Shown: positions 1 through 8,334, numbered from the stretch's first letter. The stretch: DNA of 64,000 bases from Pelagibacterium luteolum (GCF_900100665.1 NZ_FNCS01000002.1:310001-374000), one strand, 5' to 3'. The notes: generated from the sequence alone by a model not told the origin. Numbers and translations are program-made.

Positions 1-1512
1 TGGATCGAAACGACCTTGCTCTTATGGCCCTTGGCTGTTCCGCTCGGCGCAGCTGCGCTCGCTGCGGCCTTCTGGTCCCGTCCCGCCGTCCAAAGCTGGA
101 TCGGCACGATCGGGCTCGGCATCACGCTTGTCGCATCGCTGCTTTTGCTCAATCAGGTGATCGGCAACGGCATTCAGAGCAAACAGTTCGGAAGTTGGGC
201 AGCTCCGTTCGGGGTAAGCTTCGTCGCGGATCCATTCAGCGCGGCGATGGTCGTTATCTCTAGCCTTCTGGCTTTTGCCGCCGCGATTTTCGGTCTGACA
301 GATCTTAGCGACACCCAGAAACGCGCGGGCTTTTATCCTTTGTTCCTGGGCCTCATGGTTGGGGTCAACGGTGCGTTTCTCACCGGTGACATCTTCAATC
401 TCTATGTCTGGTTCGAGGTGATGCTGATCACCGCGCTCGGGCTATTGACGCTGGACAAGTTCAAATCCCAGCTCGATGGCGCGATCAAATACGCGGTGTT
501 GAATCTTTTCTCCACAATCCTGTTCCTGATGGCCATCGGCCTGCTCTATGGCGTTACCGGCACACTCAACATGGCCGATCTTGCCGTGGTCCTGCCGCAG
601 ACCGAGCCGTCGGGCGCGCTTTTGATCTCCGCGCTCTTGTTTCTGCTTGGCTTTGGGATCAAGGCGGGGTTCTTCCCCATGTTTTTCTGGCTGCCAGCCT
701 CCTACCACACCGCCTCTATCGTAGTTTCAGCGGTCTTTGCAGGGCTCCTGACCAAGGTGGGCGTCTACGCGGCGTTCCGCGTCTTCACGCTGCTGTTCGA
801 AGTCGACAATGCCGGCATTCGCGAAATGATTGCGGTCTTTGCGGCTGGGACCATGCTCTTTGGCGTGTTCGGAGCCGCTATCCAATGGGACATCAGGCGG
901 ATCCTCTCGTTCCACATCATCAGCCAGATCGGTTACATCATGATGGGGCTGGCGATCTCGACGCAGGCGGCTATGGCTGGAGCGGTGTTCTACATCATCC
1001 ACCACATCATCGTGAAAGCGAACCTGTTCCTCCTTGCTGGCGCCATCTATCGCACGACGGGAACCTACGATCTGCGACAATCGGGTGGGCTGATGAAAGG
1101 CTCTCCCTGGCTGGCGGTGCTATTCGTCATCCCTGCTCTTTCGCTGGCCGGAATCCCGCCACTCTCGGGCTTCTGGGCAAAATTCATGGTGATCGACGCC
1201 TCGTTCCGCGATGAAGCGGCGTGGCTCGGTGGTGTCGCCCTTTTTGTTGGCCTTCTCACCATCTTTTCGATGAGCAAGATCTGGATCGAAGCGTTCTGGA
1301 AGGACGCCCCCAATCCTCGCAACATCCCCGCGCGTCTGCACATCACGGTGGTGGCCCCCATCACCGCACTGGCGGCCATCACCGTCGCGATTGGGGTCAA
1401 CCCAGAACCCTTGGTGGCTTACGCCCAACTAGCGGCAGACGCCATGCTTCAGCCTGCGGCCTATATCGATGCCGTTCTCGGGCGCATTGAAACCGCGGAG
1501 GTTTTGCCATGA
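1..1512 (+). CDS. mnhD: Na+/H+ antiporter subunit D (5' end cut by window)
   Basis: Membrane subunit D of a multisubunit Mrp/Mnh antiporter, which exchanges cytoplasmic Na+ (or K+) for protons across the inner membrane. The frame is open from base 1 and codes for WIETT before the first possible start (TTG at 16), so the true start is probably just outside the window. The protein is hydrophobic throughout, with about 13-14 helices. Counting from the TTG, Glu134 in NLYVWFEVML and Lys216 in GFGIKAGFFP match the acidic/basic pair conserved in MrpD and the related NuoL/M/N subunits. It ends in an ATGA overlap with the subunit E gene. Order D-E-F-G implies that subunits A(B) and C lie upstream. Confidence 0.95.
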   Translation, partial: WIETTLLLWPLAVPLGAAALAAAFWSRPAVQSWIGTIGLGITLVASLLLLNQVIGNGIQSKQFGSWAAPFGVSFVADPFSAAMVVISSLLAFAAAIFGLTDLSDTQKRAGFYPLFLGLMVGVNGAFLTGDIFNLYVWFEVMLITALGLLTLDKFKSQLDGAIKYAVLNLFSTILFLMAIGLLYGVTGTLNMADLAVVLPQTEPSGALLISALLFLLGFGIKAGFFPMFFWLPASYHTASIVVSAVFAGLLTKVGVYAAFRVFTLLFEVDNAGIREMIAVFAAGTMLFGVFGAAIQWDIRRILSFHIISQIGYIMMGLAISTQAAMAGAVFYIIHHIIVKANLFLLAGAIYRTTGTYDLRQSGGLMKGSPWLAVLFVIPALSLAGIPPLSGFWAKFMVIDASFRDEAAWLGGVALFVGLLTIFSMSKIWIEAFWKDAPNPRNIPARLHITVVAPITALAAITVAIGVNPEPLVAYAQLAADAMLQPAAYIDAVLGRIETAEVLP

Positions 1513-1853
1513 CAATCGCTCGTCTTCCCATGCGACTGGTTCGATCGACGGCCTTGGCGGCCGTATTCCTTAAGGAACTCGTTGTGTCCTCTGTCGCAGT
1601 AGCCCGTGCCGTTTTGGGACGGGAGCTGAATTCTGCGTCGGCCATAATCGCTGTCCCTATCGGGCTCCAAACCGACATGGGGATCGCCGTCCTCGCCAAT
1701 TGCGTCACGCTAACGCCAGGCACAACTGCCCTCCATGTCAGCGACGACCGCAGGACGCTTTACATCCACGTCTTGGACGCCCCTGCCCCCGACGACGTCA
1801 TTTCCGACATCAAGACCAAATTCGAGCGCCGCATCAGGGAGATCGAACAATGA
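1509..1853 (+). CDS. mnhE: Na+/H+ antiporter subunit E (short form)
   Basis: Subunit E of the Mrp/Mnh antiporter. The second half carries the family signature: VLANCVTLTPGTTALHVSDD followed by a YIHVLDA strand. At 114 residues it is shorter than the usual ~160. It begins at the segment that normally follows the first two membrane helices (LVRSTALAAVFLKELVVSS), so the N-terminal hydrophobic hairpin is absent. There is no room upstream for it, because the ATG overlaps the stop codon of mnhD by four bases. The stop in turn overlaps the mnhF start (ATGA), so translation of the operon is probably coupled. The family call is firm; whether the short form is fully functional is unknown. Confidence 0.9.
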   Translation: MTIARLPMRLVRSTALAAVFLKELVVSSVAVARAVLGRELNSASAIIAVPIGLQTDMGIAVLANCVTLTPGTTALHVSDDRRTLYIHVLDAPAPDDVISDIKTKFERRIREIEQ

Positions 1854-2143
1854 TTGAGCAGCTTGATTCCGTAGTCACCCTTGCGGCCCTCGTCCTGATC
1901 GCGATCTTGATGATCCCGCTGGCTATGACCGTATTCCGTATGGTTGTCGGCCCCGGTTATGCTGACAGGTTTATCGCGCTCGATATGCTGACTGCGATTG
2001 CCGTTGCTACCGCTGGTCTGACCGCGGTCGCAACAACGCGGCGCGAGTTTCTCGATATCGCGTTCGGCGTTGCACTTATCGGGTTTCTGGCGACCTGCGC
2101 GCTTGCCGCTCTGCTCGAGCGACGGAAAGGAGACAAGCAATGA
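1850..2143 (+). CDS. mnhF: Na+/H+ antiporter subunit F
   Basis: Small membrane subunit F of the Mrp/Mnh antiporter, 97 residues, which is the normal size. Three hydrophobic helices are visible: near residues 9-28, 43-60 and 68-86. The conserved VGPGYADRFIALDMLTA stretch after helix 1 is the family hallmark. The ATG at 1850 overlaps the mnhE stop (ATGA). An upstream in-frame extension to 1700 is excluded because it lies inside mnhE and is not hydrophobic. The end overlaps the mnhG start by four bases. Confidence 0.93.
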   Translation: MIEQLDSVVTLAALVLIAILMIPLAMTVFRMVVGPGYADRFIALDMLTAIAVATAGLTAVATTRREFLDIAFGVALIGFLATCALAALLERRKGDKQ

Positions 2144-3381
2144 CCGCCATTGCCGCATTGATCCTCAAACTGCTGGGCGTAAGCTTTCTCTTCATCGCAG
2201 CTATCGGCCTGATAAGGTTCACCGACGCCTTCCAGCGCATGCATGCGGCGACCAAGGCTGGCACGCTAGGCGCTGGTCTCGTCGTGGCCGGCACCATGGT
2301 CAGTCATGGCTCTACCGACTCCATTATCATGGGTACTCTCACTATACTCTTCCTGTTGCTAACAGTGCCGGTCGCTGGCCACATGTTGGGTCGCGCCTCG
2401 TATATCTCGGGCGCCCCAATGCAGGGATTGCGCGGCGCTAACGCCTTGGACGGCATTCTCGAGCGCCAAAGCCTCTCGCTGGAGGAAAGGCTGTCGGGCG
2501 GCACCCTCCCCGATCCGATCGCCCGGATCTTGGGCCGGGACGAACCGCAAGAGACACTCGACACCTCGCGAGAGTGGTGGCCGGACCTCAAGGATGTGAA
2601 ATTTGCGGTGATCGACCGCCATGTCGCACCGGTATTTTCCCGTGCATTGGGCATTGCACGCTCCAATCGCGCGCATATTTCCGCGCATGTGATTATCGAC
2701 CAGGCCGCTATCGACTGCGCGCGAGATATGGCCGAGGCGCGGACCAATATCCGCGAACGCGCCAGCCGCGCCATGGCCGAACTCGAAGCTCTCAAAGGGC
2801 AAAAGCGCGTAAAGCTCGGCCTGCATTACGATGAGGGTAATCCCGAAAGCATTCTGTCATCGCGCGACGGCGCAACAAGCCTTCTCGTTCTGCCCCGCAC
2901 TGGCTGGTTCCACCACGGCTCAGACGATCGGCGTCCGGGAACGAGTTGGGAGCCGGACGGGCTTTTGCGACTGCCTGCCGTACACAGCGGACCGGTCCTT
3001 TATTCCGATGGCAAGGCACAGCGATCTGGCTTCATCGTGGTCAACGATAGCGGCGAACCGGACGTGCTGGCCGGACTGGATTGGGCCCTGCGCCACAGCG
3101 TGTGGGGACGTCCGAAGGTTGTTGTATTCGGTGACACCGCTCCCGAACGGTTTGCTGCCTTCGATGCCATTGCGATCGAGCATGAGGTGACATGCGAAAT
3201 GGCTCCTTCCTTGAGCTGGGACGCTGAAACGAGCACGTTGCCGCCCCAACTCTCGGATGCGGACGGCATTGTGCTTGCTAGTCTTCCACGTCCCTTGCGC
3301 ACCTATTGGTATGGTCACGCGTGGCATGATCGGCTGATGGCTGGCTATGGTGGTGATATTTTCATTGTCGGGGCGCGCTAG
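2140..3381 (+). CDS. mnhG: Na+/H+ antiporter subunit G fused to a long soluble UspA-like region
   Basis: Residues 1 to about 95 are a normal MrpG/MnhG subunit: three helices, with the signature IGLIRFTDAFQRMHAATKAG and the motif MGTLTILFLLLTVPVAGHML. A normal MnhG ends at about 100-130 residues; this one continues to 413. After a charged linker (about 105-145) come two alpha/beta-looking halves, near 150-255 and 280-413. Each has a beta strand followed by an amphipathic helix and later a hydrophobic strand (for example KFAVIDRHVAPVFSRALGIA and GFIVVNDSGEPDVLAGLDWA). This resembles tandem universal-stress-protein (UspA) folds, although I cannot see a clear ATP-binding G-x2-G-x9-G motif. The reading frame is continuous, so it is a true fusion. 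The soluble part should face the cytoplasm and might sense a ligand or phosphorylation state. The UspA assignment is inference. Confidence 0.88.
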   Translation: MTAIAALILKLLGVSFLFIAAIGLIRFTDAFQRMHAATKAGTLGAGLVVAGTMVSHGSTDSIIMGTLTILFLLLTVPVAGHMLGRASYISGAPMQGLRGANALDGILERQSLSLEERLSGGTLPDPIARILGRDEPQETLDTSREWWPDLKDVKFAVIDRHVAPVFSRALGIARSNRAHISAHVIIDQAAIDCARDMAEARTNIRERASRAMAELEALKGQKRVKLGLHYDEGNPESILSSRDGATSLLVLPRTGWFHHGSDDRRPGTSWEPDGLLRLPAVHSGPVLYSDGKAQRSGFIVVNDSGEPDVLAGLDWALRHSVWGRPKVVVFGDTAPERFAAFDAIAIEHEVTCEMAPSLSWDAETSTLPPQLSDADGIVLASLPRPLRTYWYGHAWHDRLMAGYGGDIFIVGAR

Positions 3382-3425
3382 TGGGTAAAAATTGTGCCGG
3401 CGGTCGACGCGGATTATAGAAGGGA

Positions 3426-4877
3426 ATGGTCCCAAGACGCCGTTACCGCTTTACCGCCCTGCCCCTCACGACAACGCTTCCGCTCGTTGTCGCGTCAGCC
3501 ATGTTCGTGGTGGCAGTGGGATCCACGCAAATCGGGGTCGAGGTTCTGCGGCGCTCGTCTGAGCAGATCCTGCACAACCAAGCCTATGTGTTCCTTGACG
3601 CTTTGGCCGGTGGCATAGCGGTCACGATCCCGGAAGGCGCGCCGAGTGTTGAACGCCAGATCGCATCAGCCCTCAACTATCGCTCTGCGCTCCTCGAAGA
3701 ATCAATCGCAGTCCGTTGGATCGACACTGACGGCATGGTGCACACCAGGTTCATCGGCGACAGGGGTGAAGCGACGCTCGATACTGTTCTGACGGAAATT
3801 TTCGGACAGGCCGGGGGCCTCACTCGGCTCGACTATAGTGGTGAGACCGAAACAGTGCGGGTCGCTAGGACCTATGAGGGCGAGGGCGGGCGATTTGCGG
3901 TGGGCGCCATTTTCGATGGTCAATCCATTGCCCAGACCCAGCGAACCGCATCTCTTTTTGCCATCATCATCGATCTCGGCGTGGCGCTGATTGCCGCGCT
4001 GGCGACCTATTTTCTCACGCGCCGCATGATGGCGCCGCTAGAGCAGTTTATTGCACGGCTGGCGCCAGCCAGCGGCCCGTCGGACCTCCAGGTCCTGCAG
4101 CAAGGGCCGGAGATGCGGCGGCTGGAACATGCCCTGAGCCTGCGCGAACAATCGGAAACGGAGCGGGTCGAAACAGCCTCGCGGATGGCCCAGCAGGAAC
4201 GCGATGCCCTGCTCGCCCGCCTTGCTGCCAGCATTGCCCACGAGGTTCGGAACCCGCTTTCCGGCTTGATGAACGGGGTTTCGACCCTCAAGCGCTTCGG
4301 CGACGAGCCCGGCGTTCGAGAACAGACGATTGCCCTCTTCGAACAAGGACTTGCGCAGATCCAGCGCGTAGTCGACGTGACGCTTTCGACGTACCGACGC
4401 CGGTCCGGCGCCGCGCGACTGAGCGGGCAGGATATCCGAGACCTCGAACTGCTGATCGCGCCCGATGCGAGACGGGCGCAGGTAGCTTTGTACTGGGACG
4501 TCACTGCGGACGCACAGATCAACGTCGACGCCGATGCCCTACGGCAAATCCTCATCAATCTCCTCATTAACGCGGTGCGTGCGACGCCGGCGGGGGGTGC
4601 GGTTACCTTGACCTTGCACACCGGCTCAAAGGGAGAAGGACCACGCATTACCGTGGCCGATACAGGCCCCGGAATGCCCGCCGAACTGGTTGCGTCGCTC
4701 GTAACCGGCAAGGTGGACGCCCTACCCCATGAGCGGAGCCTTGGCATCTGGATGGTCGCCAATCTTCTCGACCAGATCGGCGCTCACCTGTCGATCGCAA
4801 GTGAAGAGGGCGTGGGCACCGCCATAACGATTGTGCTAGCTGAAAACGAGCGTCACGCCTCAGGAACACCCGCATGA
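3426..4877 (+). CDS. Sensor histidine kinase
   Basis: Membrane sensor kinase of a two-component pair, 483 residues. Helix 1 is at about 15-35, followed by a periplasmic sensor region (40-170) and helix 2 at about 177-197. A linker and coiled coil (225-265, rich in Glu/Arg/Gln) leads to the H-box ASIAHEVRNPLSG with the phospho-accepting His272. The ATPase part shows the N-box around Asn382 (LINLLINAVRAT), ADTGPGMP at 411-418, and a final SLGIWMVANLL block. AAGGG lies directly before the ATG, an unusually tight spacing. It follows mnhG by 44 bases and overlaps its response regulator by four. The signal sensed is unknown; position suggests ion or pH stress, which is inference. Confidence 0.92.
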   Translation: MVPRRRYRFTALPLTTTLPLVVASAMFVVAVGSTQIGVEVLRRSSEQILHNQAYVFLDALAGGIAVTIPEGAPSVERQIASALNYRSALLEESIAVRWIDTDGMVHTRFIGDRGEATLDTVLTEIFGQAGGLTRLDYSGETETVRVARTYEGEGGRFAVGAIFDGQSIAQTQRTASLFAIIIDLGVALIAALATYFLTRRMMAPLEQFIARLAPASGPSDLQVLQQGPEMRRLEHALSLREQSETERVETASRMAQQERDALLARLAASIAHEVRNPLSGLMNGVSTLKRFGDEPGVREQTIALFEQGLAQIQRVVDVTLSTYRRRSGAARLSGQDIRDLELLIAPDARRAQVALYWDVTADAQINVDADALRQILINLLINAVRATPAGGAVTLTLHTGSKGEGPRITVADTGPGMPAELVASLVTGKVDALPHERSLGIWMVANLLDQIGAHLSIASEEGVGTAITIVLAENERHASGTPA

Positions 4878-6193
4878 GCAAACCCAATCTGTTGCTGATC
4901 GAGGACGATGAAACGCTGGGCACCTCGCTTGTCCAGCGCCTGACACTTGAAGGTTTTTCAACACGTTGGGCGCGTTCCGCTGCCCAAGCGCAGGCAGAAC
5001 TGGCGCGGTCCCGTCCCGACGTTATCGTTTCCGACATTCGGTTGCCCGATGGCGACGGTGAAAGCGTGATGCGCGCGCATTTCGAGCAAGTGGGTCTCGT
5101 GCCGACCATTTTCATGACCGCCTACGGCGAGATCGATCAGGCGGTTCGGCTGGTCCGCGACGGCGCCTGGGACTATGTCTCCAAGCCGTTCGACCTCGAT
5201 GCCTTGATCGAACGGCTGCGCCCGATTTCATCGATTGGCCGGATTTCGGAGTCGAGTCCGGGAAACCGTTTGGGTGGTTCTCCCGCCATGCGGGCCGCCA
5301 GCGAACTTCTGGCGAAGGCGGCGGATGTGGATTTACCGGTGACCCTGATGGGTGAAACCGGGACGGGCAAGGAGGTCGCGGCGCGGTTTATCCATCAGGT
5401 TGGAGACCGCAGCGACCGCCCATTCGTTGCTGTCAATGCAGGGCTATTGCAGTCGGAAATGGCTGATTCCCTCATGTTCGGGCATGAGCGAGGTGCGTTT
5501 ACGGGCGCGAACGCGTCTCATGTCGGCTTTGCCGAAGAGGCTGAGGATGGCACGCTGTTCCTCGATGAAATCGGTGAGCTGTCACTGGCTATGCAGGTCA
5601 AGCTCTTGCGGCTGATCGAGCAGCGCAGTTTCCGACGGCTGGGCGGAACCCGCGATCTTGCTTTTCGCGGACGGATTGTGTGCGCAACGAACCGGGACCT
5701 TGAGGCGATGGTCGAAGAGGGCAATTTTCGGCGCGATCTCTGGTATCGGATCAACGTGATCACCTGCATCCTGCCCCCTTTGCGGGAGCGCAGCGAGGAT
5801 ATTGCGGAGCTGCTTTCAAGTCGTCTGGAGACTGCAGCCCAGCGGTTTGGACGTCATGCCCCACGGCTGACGGCAGATGCGATCGCGGCGGCGGTGGCGC
5901 ATCGCTGGCCGGGAAATGTGCGTGAACTGGTCAATCGCATCGATCGTGCGGTGGCGCTGGGCGACGCGGAAGCCATTGGTCCTTCTGATCTTTTTCCAGA
6001 ACGGCAAAGCGAAAATGCCGTTGCGCCGGCGACGCTGCTGGAAGCACGGGAGATGGCGGAGCGCCATCATATCATTGCGGTTCTGCAGCAAAATGAGGGG
6101 CGTATCCAGCCGGCAGCGCGGCAGTTGGGGATATCGCGGACGACGCTTTGGGAGAAGATGAACCGCTATGGGATCGATGGCGATCAGGCTTGA
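4874..6193 (+). CDS. NtrC-family sigma-54-dependent response regulator
   Basis: Three-domain activator of sigma-54 promoters, 439 residues. The receiver domain (1-120) has the acidic pair EDD at 10-12, phospho-acceptor Asp54 in VSDIRLPDGDG and Lys104. The AAA+ domain (about 133-365) has Walker A GETGTGKE at 160-167, the sigma-54 contact loop GAFTGA at 207-212 and Walker B LFLDEIG at 228-234. A Fis-type helix-turn-helix is at the end (QPAARQLGISRTTLWEKMNRYGI). It overlaps its kinase by four bases, so the two are made together. Its target promoters are not identifiable here. The intact GAFTGA argues that it really activates sigma-54 RNA polymerase. Confidence 0.95.
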   Translation: MSKPNLLLIEDDETLGTSLVQRLTLEGFSTRWARSAAQAQAELARSRPDVIVSDIRLPDGDGESVMRAHFEQVGLVPTIFMTAYGEIDQAVRLVRDGAWDYVSKPFDLDALIERLRPISSIGRISESSPGNRLGGSPAMRAASELLAKAADVDLPVTLMGETGTGKEVAARFIHQVGDRSDRPFVAVNAGLLQSEMADSLMFGHERGAFTGANASHVGFAEEAEDGTLFLDEIGELSLAMQVKLLRLIEQRSFRRLGGTRDLAFRGRIVCATNRDLEAMVEEGNFRRDLWYRINVITCILPPLRERSEDIAELLSSRLETAAQRFGRHAPRLTADAIAAAVAHRWPGNVRELVNRIDRAVALGDAEAIGPSDLFPERQSENAVAPATLLEAREMAERHHIIAVLQQNEGRIQPAARQLGISRTTLWEKMNRYGIDGDQA

Positions 6194-6218
6194 ACCGGGC
6201 CTTTTTTGCCCGAAAAGC

Positions 6219-6293
6219 TGGCTGGGGCGGCAGGATTCGAACCTGCGGATGTCGATACCAAAAACCGATGCCTTACCACTTGGCGACGCCCCA
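6219..6293 (-). tRNA. tRNA-Gln (anticodon TTG)
   Basis: Read on the minus strand, the acceptor arms TGGGGCG and CGCCCCA pair perfectly. They are followed by discriminator G and an encoded CCA. The anticodon loop is TTTTGGT with TTG in the centre, which reads CAA codons. The T-arm contains GGTTCGAATCC. The gene lies 25 bases after the end of the response regulator, on the opposite strand. Confidence 0.95.
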
Positions 6294-6349
6294 AAGCGGG
6301 TTGGTTCCTACACTGTTTGCTACGCGCTCGCAACACCTCTCGAACGCTC

Positions 6350-6376
6350 TTGAACCTCTCCACAACCCTCTATAAA
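6350..6376 (+). promoter_or_regulatory. Possible promoter for tRNA-Pro
   Basis: TTGAAC at 6350-6355 and TATAAA at 6371-6376 are separated by 15 bases. This is slightly tighter than the ideal sigma-70 spacing. They sit about 65 bases before the tRNA-Pro gene, in sequence that is more A/T-rich than its surroundings. Confidence 0.4.
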
Positions 6377-6421
6377 AGGCCCGAGATCGAAGTATATGGA
6401 CGTGATCGACGGACCTATACA

Positions 6422-6439
6422 GAGGTTGGCAACAACCTC
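6422..6439 (+). other. Hairpin with GCAA tetraloop in the tRNA-Pro leader
   Basis: GAGGTTG (6422-6428) and CAACCTC (6433-6439) form a perfect 7-bp stem closed by a GCAA (GNRA) tetraloop. The stem ends three bases before the mature 5' end of tRNA-Pro. It would be part of the precursor transcript and could affect RNase P processing. Confidence 0.5.
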
Positions 6440-6442
6440 ATG

Positions 6443-6519
6443 CGGAGTATAGCGCAGCCTGGTAGCGCACCTCGTTCGGGACGAGGGGGTCGGGTGTTCG
6501 AATCACCCTACTCCGACCA
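6443..6519 (+). tRNA. tRNA-Pro (anticodon CGG)
   Basis: A 77-base gene including an encoded CCA. The acceptor arms CGGAGTA and TACTCCG pair fully, and the anticodon stem CCTCG/CGAGG encloses loop TTCGGGA, giving anticodon CGG (codon CCG). The T-arm contains GTGTTCGAATCAC. A strong intrinsic terminator follows immediately. Confidence 0.96.
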
Positions 6520-6523
6520 GTTC

Positions 6524-6553
6524 AGCCGGAGGTTTTCGAACCTCCGGCTTTTT
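6524..6553 (+). terminator. Intrinsic terminator after tRNA-Pro
   Basis: AGCCGGAGGTT (6524-6534) and AACCTCCGGCT (6539-6549) form an 11-bp perfect stem with a TTCG loop, followed by a run of T. This is a textbook rho-independent terminator. It ends just before the convergent gene at 6561. Confidence 0.93.
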
Positions 6554-6560
6554 CGTATCC

Positions 6561-6893
6561 CTAGTCGGTCAGGGTGTAGCTGTCCAAGGCGCAGATATCG
6601 ATCGCGGCCACTTCGAGCTCGGGACCCTCGGCGGTCTCGAAGCGGAAGTCGTAAAGGCACTGGTCGCTGCCATCGCCGATGAACACGGTGCCTTCATAGC
6701 CCGATTCCAAAACCCCGACTTCGCTCAGAAGGTCTTCGCCCCAAGAGTCGTCATCGCTGGGCGATGCGTAAAAATAGGTCAGCGTGTAGCTCGACTCATT
6801 GGTGAGCGTGAACTCGACATTCTGCGCCATCGCTGACGTTGCGCCGAGGAGAACGGCGAGGGATGCTGCAGCCCCAAATGCAAGAAATTTCAT
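6561..6893 (-). CDS. Small secreted protein of unknown function
   Basis: A 110-residue protein that I do not assign to a family. It has a clear Sec signal peptide: KFLAFGAAASLAVLLGATSAMA, with likely cleavage after AMA at about residue 23. The mature part of about 87 residues is very acidic (many Asp/Glu) and rich in Tyr/Ser/Thr. It has two cysteines far apart (in DQCLYDF and DICALD) that could form a disulfide in the periplasm. The predicted beta pattern (VEFTLTNESSYTLTYFYAS) suggests a small beta-sandwich. It stands alone between the tRNA-Pro terminator and ndh. Confidence 0.8.
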   Translation of the reverse strand: MKFLAFGAAASLAVLLGATSAMAQNVEFTLTNESSYTLTYFYASPSDDDSWGEDLLSEVGVLESGYEGTVFIGDGSDQCLYDFRFETAEGPELEVAAIDICALDSYTLTD

Positions 6894-6999
6894 GGATATA
6901 TTGCCCTAAATCGGCTGCACCATGCAGCCGGACGAAAGCTTGTGGCATGAATACTTCCACTGCGCCATATGACGCAAAGGGTCCTGGGGCGTTTCCCGG

Positions 7000-8334
7000 T
7001 CAATCCACAGCGTTGACCGTCTTATCCAGTTCCTCGTCGACGGCCTTACGGCTATCTACGGCCCGGATGGCGGCTTCGTCGGGGCCGGTGATGAGCCGGG
7101 AGCCTTTGGCGTAGGTGAGCCAGTGCCAGAGCCAGTTGATCAGGACCGTGATGCGGTTGCGGAAGCCGACGAGGTAGGCGACGTGCACGAAGCCCCATAA
7201 GAGCCAGGCGGGAAATCCGGTGACTTCGATCTTGCCGAATTTCGCGACCGCCGCGGCGCGCCCTATCGTGGCCATGGTGCCCCAATCCCGATAATGGAAG
7301 GGCGCTTGCTCGGCCCTGCCCTCGCGCTGGCGGATAATCGCGTCAGCCGCGTATTTGCCCTGCTGTTTGGCGACGGGAGCAAGGGCGGGAAAGGGCTTGC
7401 CATCCTCATCGAGAACGGTGGCGGCGTCCCCGATGATGAAGATGTCCTTTCGACCCGGCAGCCGGAGATCAGCACCGACCGGGACGGTGCCGTTCTTTTC
7501 GGTTGGGACCCCAAGCCATTCGCCAACCGGTACAGCTTCGACGCCAGCGCACCAGAAGATGTTGGAGGTTTCGATCATTTCGCCGCCGGCGGTAACGCCA
7601 TCGGCGTTTATGACTTCAACCGGTGACTGCGTTCGCACCTCTACACCGAGTTCAGTCAGCTTTTTTTCGGCATATGCGCCAAGATGGGCCGGATATGCTC
7701 CGAGCAAGGTATCGACGGCTTCAACGAGAACGACGCGGGCGGCGCGCGGGTCGATATTGGTGAAATCCCGAGCGAGGGTCGCGCGGGCCAGTTCGGCCAA
7801 CGCCCCGGCCATTTCCACTCCGGTCGGGCCACCGCCGATGATGACGAAAGTCATGAGGCGCTGGCGCAGGTTCTCGTCGTGGGTGGTCTCGGCCCGCTCG
7901 AAGGCCAAAAGGACTCGACGGCGGATATTCAAGGCGTCATCGAGGGATTTGAGCGCCGGGGCATTTTCGGCCCATTCGTCTTCCTTGCCGAAATAGGTAA
8001 ACTTCGACCCGGCGGCGATAATCAAGCTCTCATAGGCGATTTCATCCCCGCCGACCGATCTGACCAGCTTGCGATCGGTGTCGATCCCTTGAACCTCTTC
8101 CATCAGGATTTTGACGTCGCCGGTCTTGCCAGGCGAAAGCACTGACCGGACGGGGACGGCGATCTCGGCCGGCGAAAGCGCGGCAGAGGCGACCTGGTAC
8201 AGCAAGGGCTGGAACAGGTGATGGTTCTTCTTGTCGATGAGTGTGAGGGGCACGCCGGCGCGCGCGAGCTTGCGTGCAGCACTTAAGCCGCCGAAACCCG
8301 CTCCGATGATGACGACGCGCCCGGCTTCAGCCAT
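7000..8334 (-). CDS. ndh: Type II NADH dehydrogenase (NDH-2) / NAD(P)/FAD-dependent oxidoreductase
   Basis: Single-subunit, non-proton-pumping NADH:quinone oxidoreductase on the cytoplasmic face of the membrane, 444 residues. The N-terminal FAD-binding Rossmann motif GAGFGGLSAARKLA is at about 11-24, followed by the NDH-2 hallmark HHLFQPLLYQVA. A second dinucleotide motif for NADH (IIGGGPTGVEMAGALAELA) is near 165-183. The FAD-closing motif IIGDAATV and the Q-x2-K stretch KQQGKYAA come later. The C-terminal segment (LLWGFVHVAYLVGFRNRI) is the membrane-anchoring amphipathic helix of the family. Its ATG overlaps by one base (TGATG) with the stop of the 56-residue membrane protein upstream, suggesting coupled translation. 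Confidence 0.93.
   Translation of the reverse strand: MAEAGRVVIIGAGFGGLSAARKLARAGVPLTLIDKKNHHLFQPLLYQVASAALSPAEIAVPVRSVLSPGKTGDVKILMEEVQGIDTDRKLVRSVGGDEIAYESLIIAAGSKFTYFGKEDEWAENAPALKSLDDALNIRRRVLLAFERAETTHDENLRQRLMTFVIIGGGPTGVEMAGALAELARATLARDFTNIDPRAARVVLVEAVDTLLGAYPAHLGAYAEKKLTELGVEVRTQSPVEVINADGVTAGGEMIETSNIFWCAGVEAVPVGEWLGVPTEKNGTVPVGADLRLPGRKDIFIIGDAATVLDEDGKPFPALAPVAKQQGKYAADAIIRQREGRAEQAPFHYRDWGTMATIGRAAAVAKFGKIEVTGFPAWLLWGFVHVAYLVGFRNRITVLINWLWHWLTYAKGSRLITGPDEAAIRAVDSRKAVDEELDKTVNAVD

Noticed and set aside
6191-6218. Intrinsic terminator after the response regulator
   Set aside because: CGGGC and GCCCG do pair around a T-rich loop, but there is no T-run after the stem; the T tract is in the loop.
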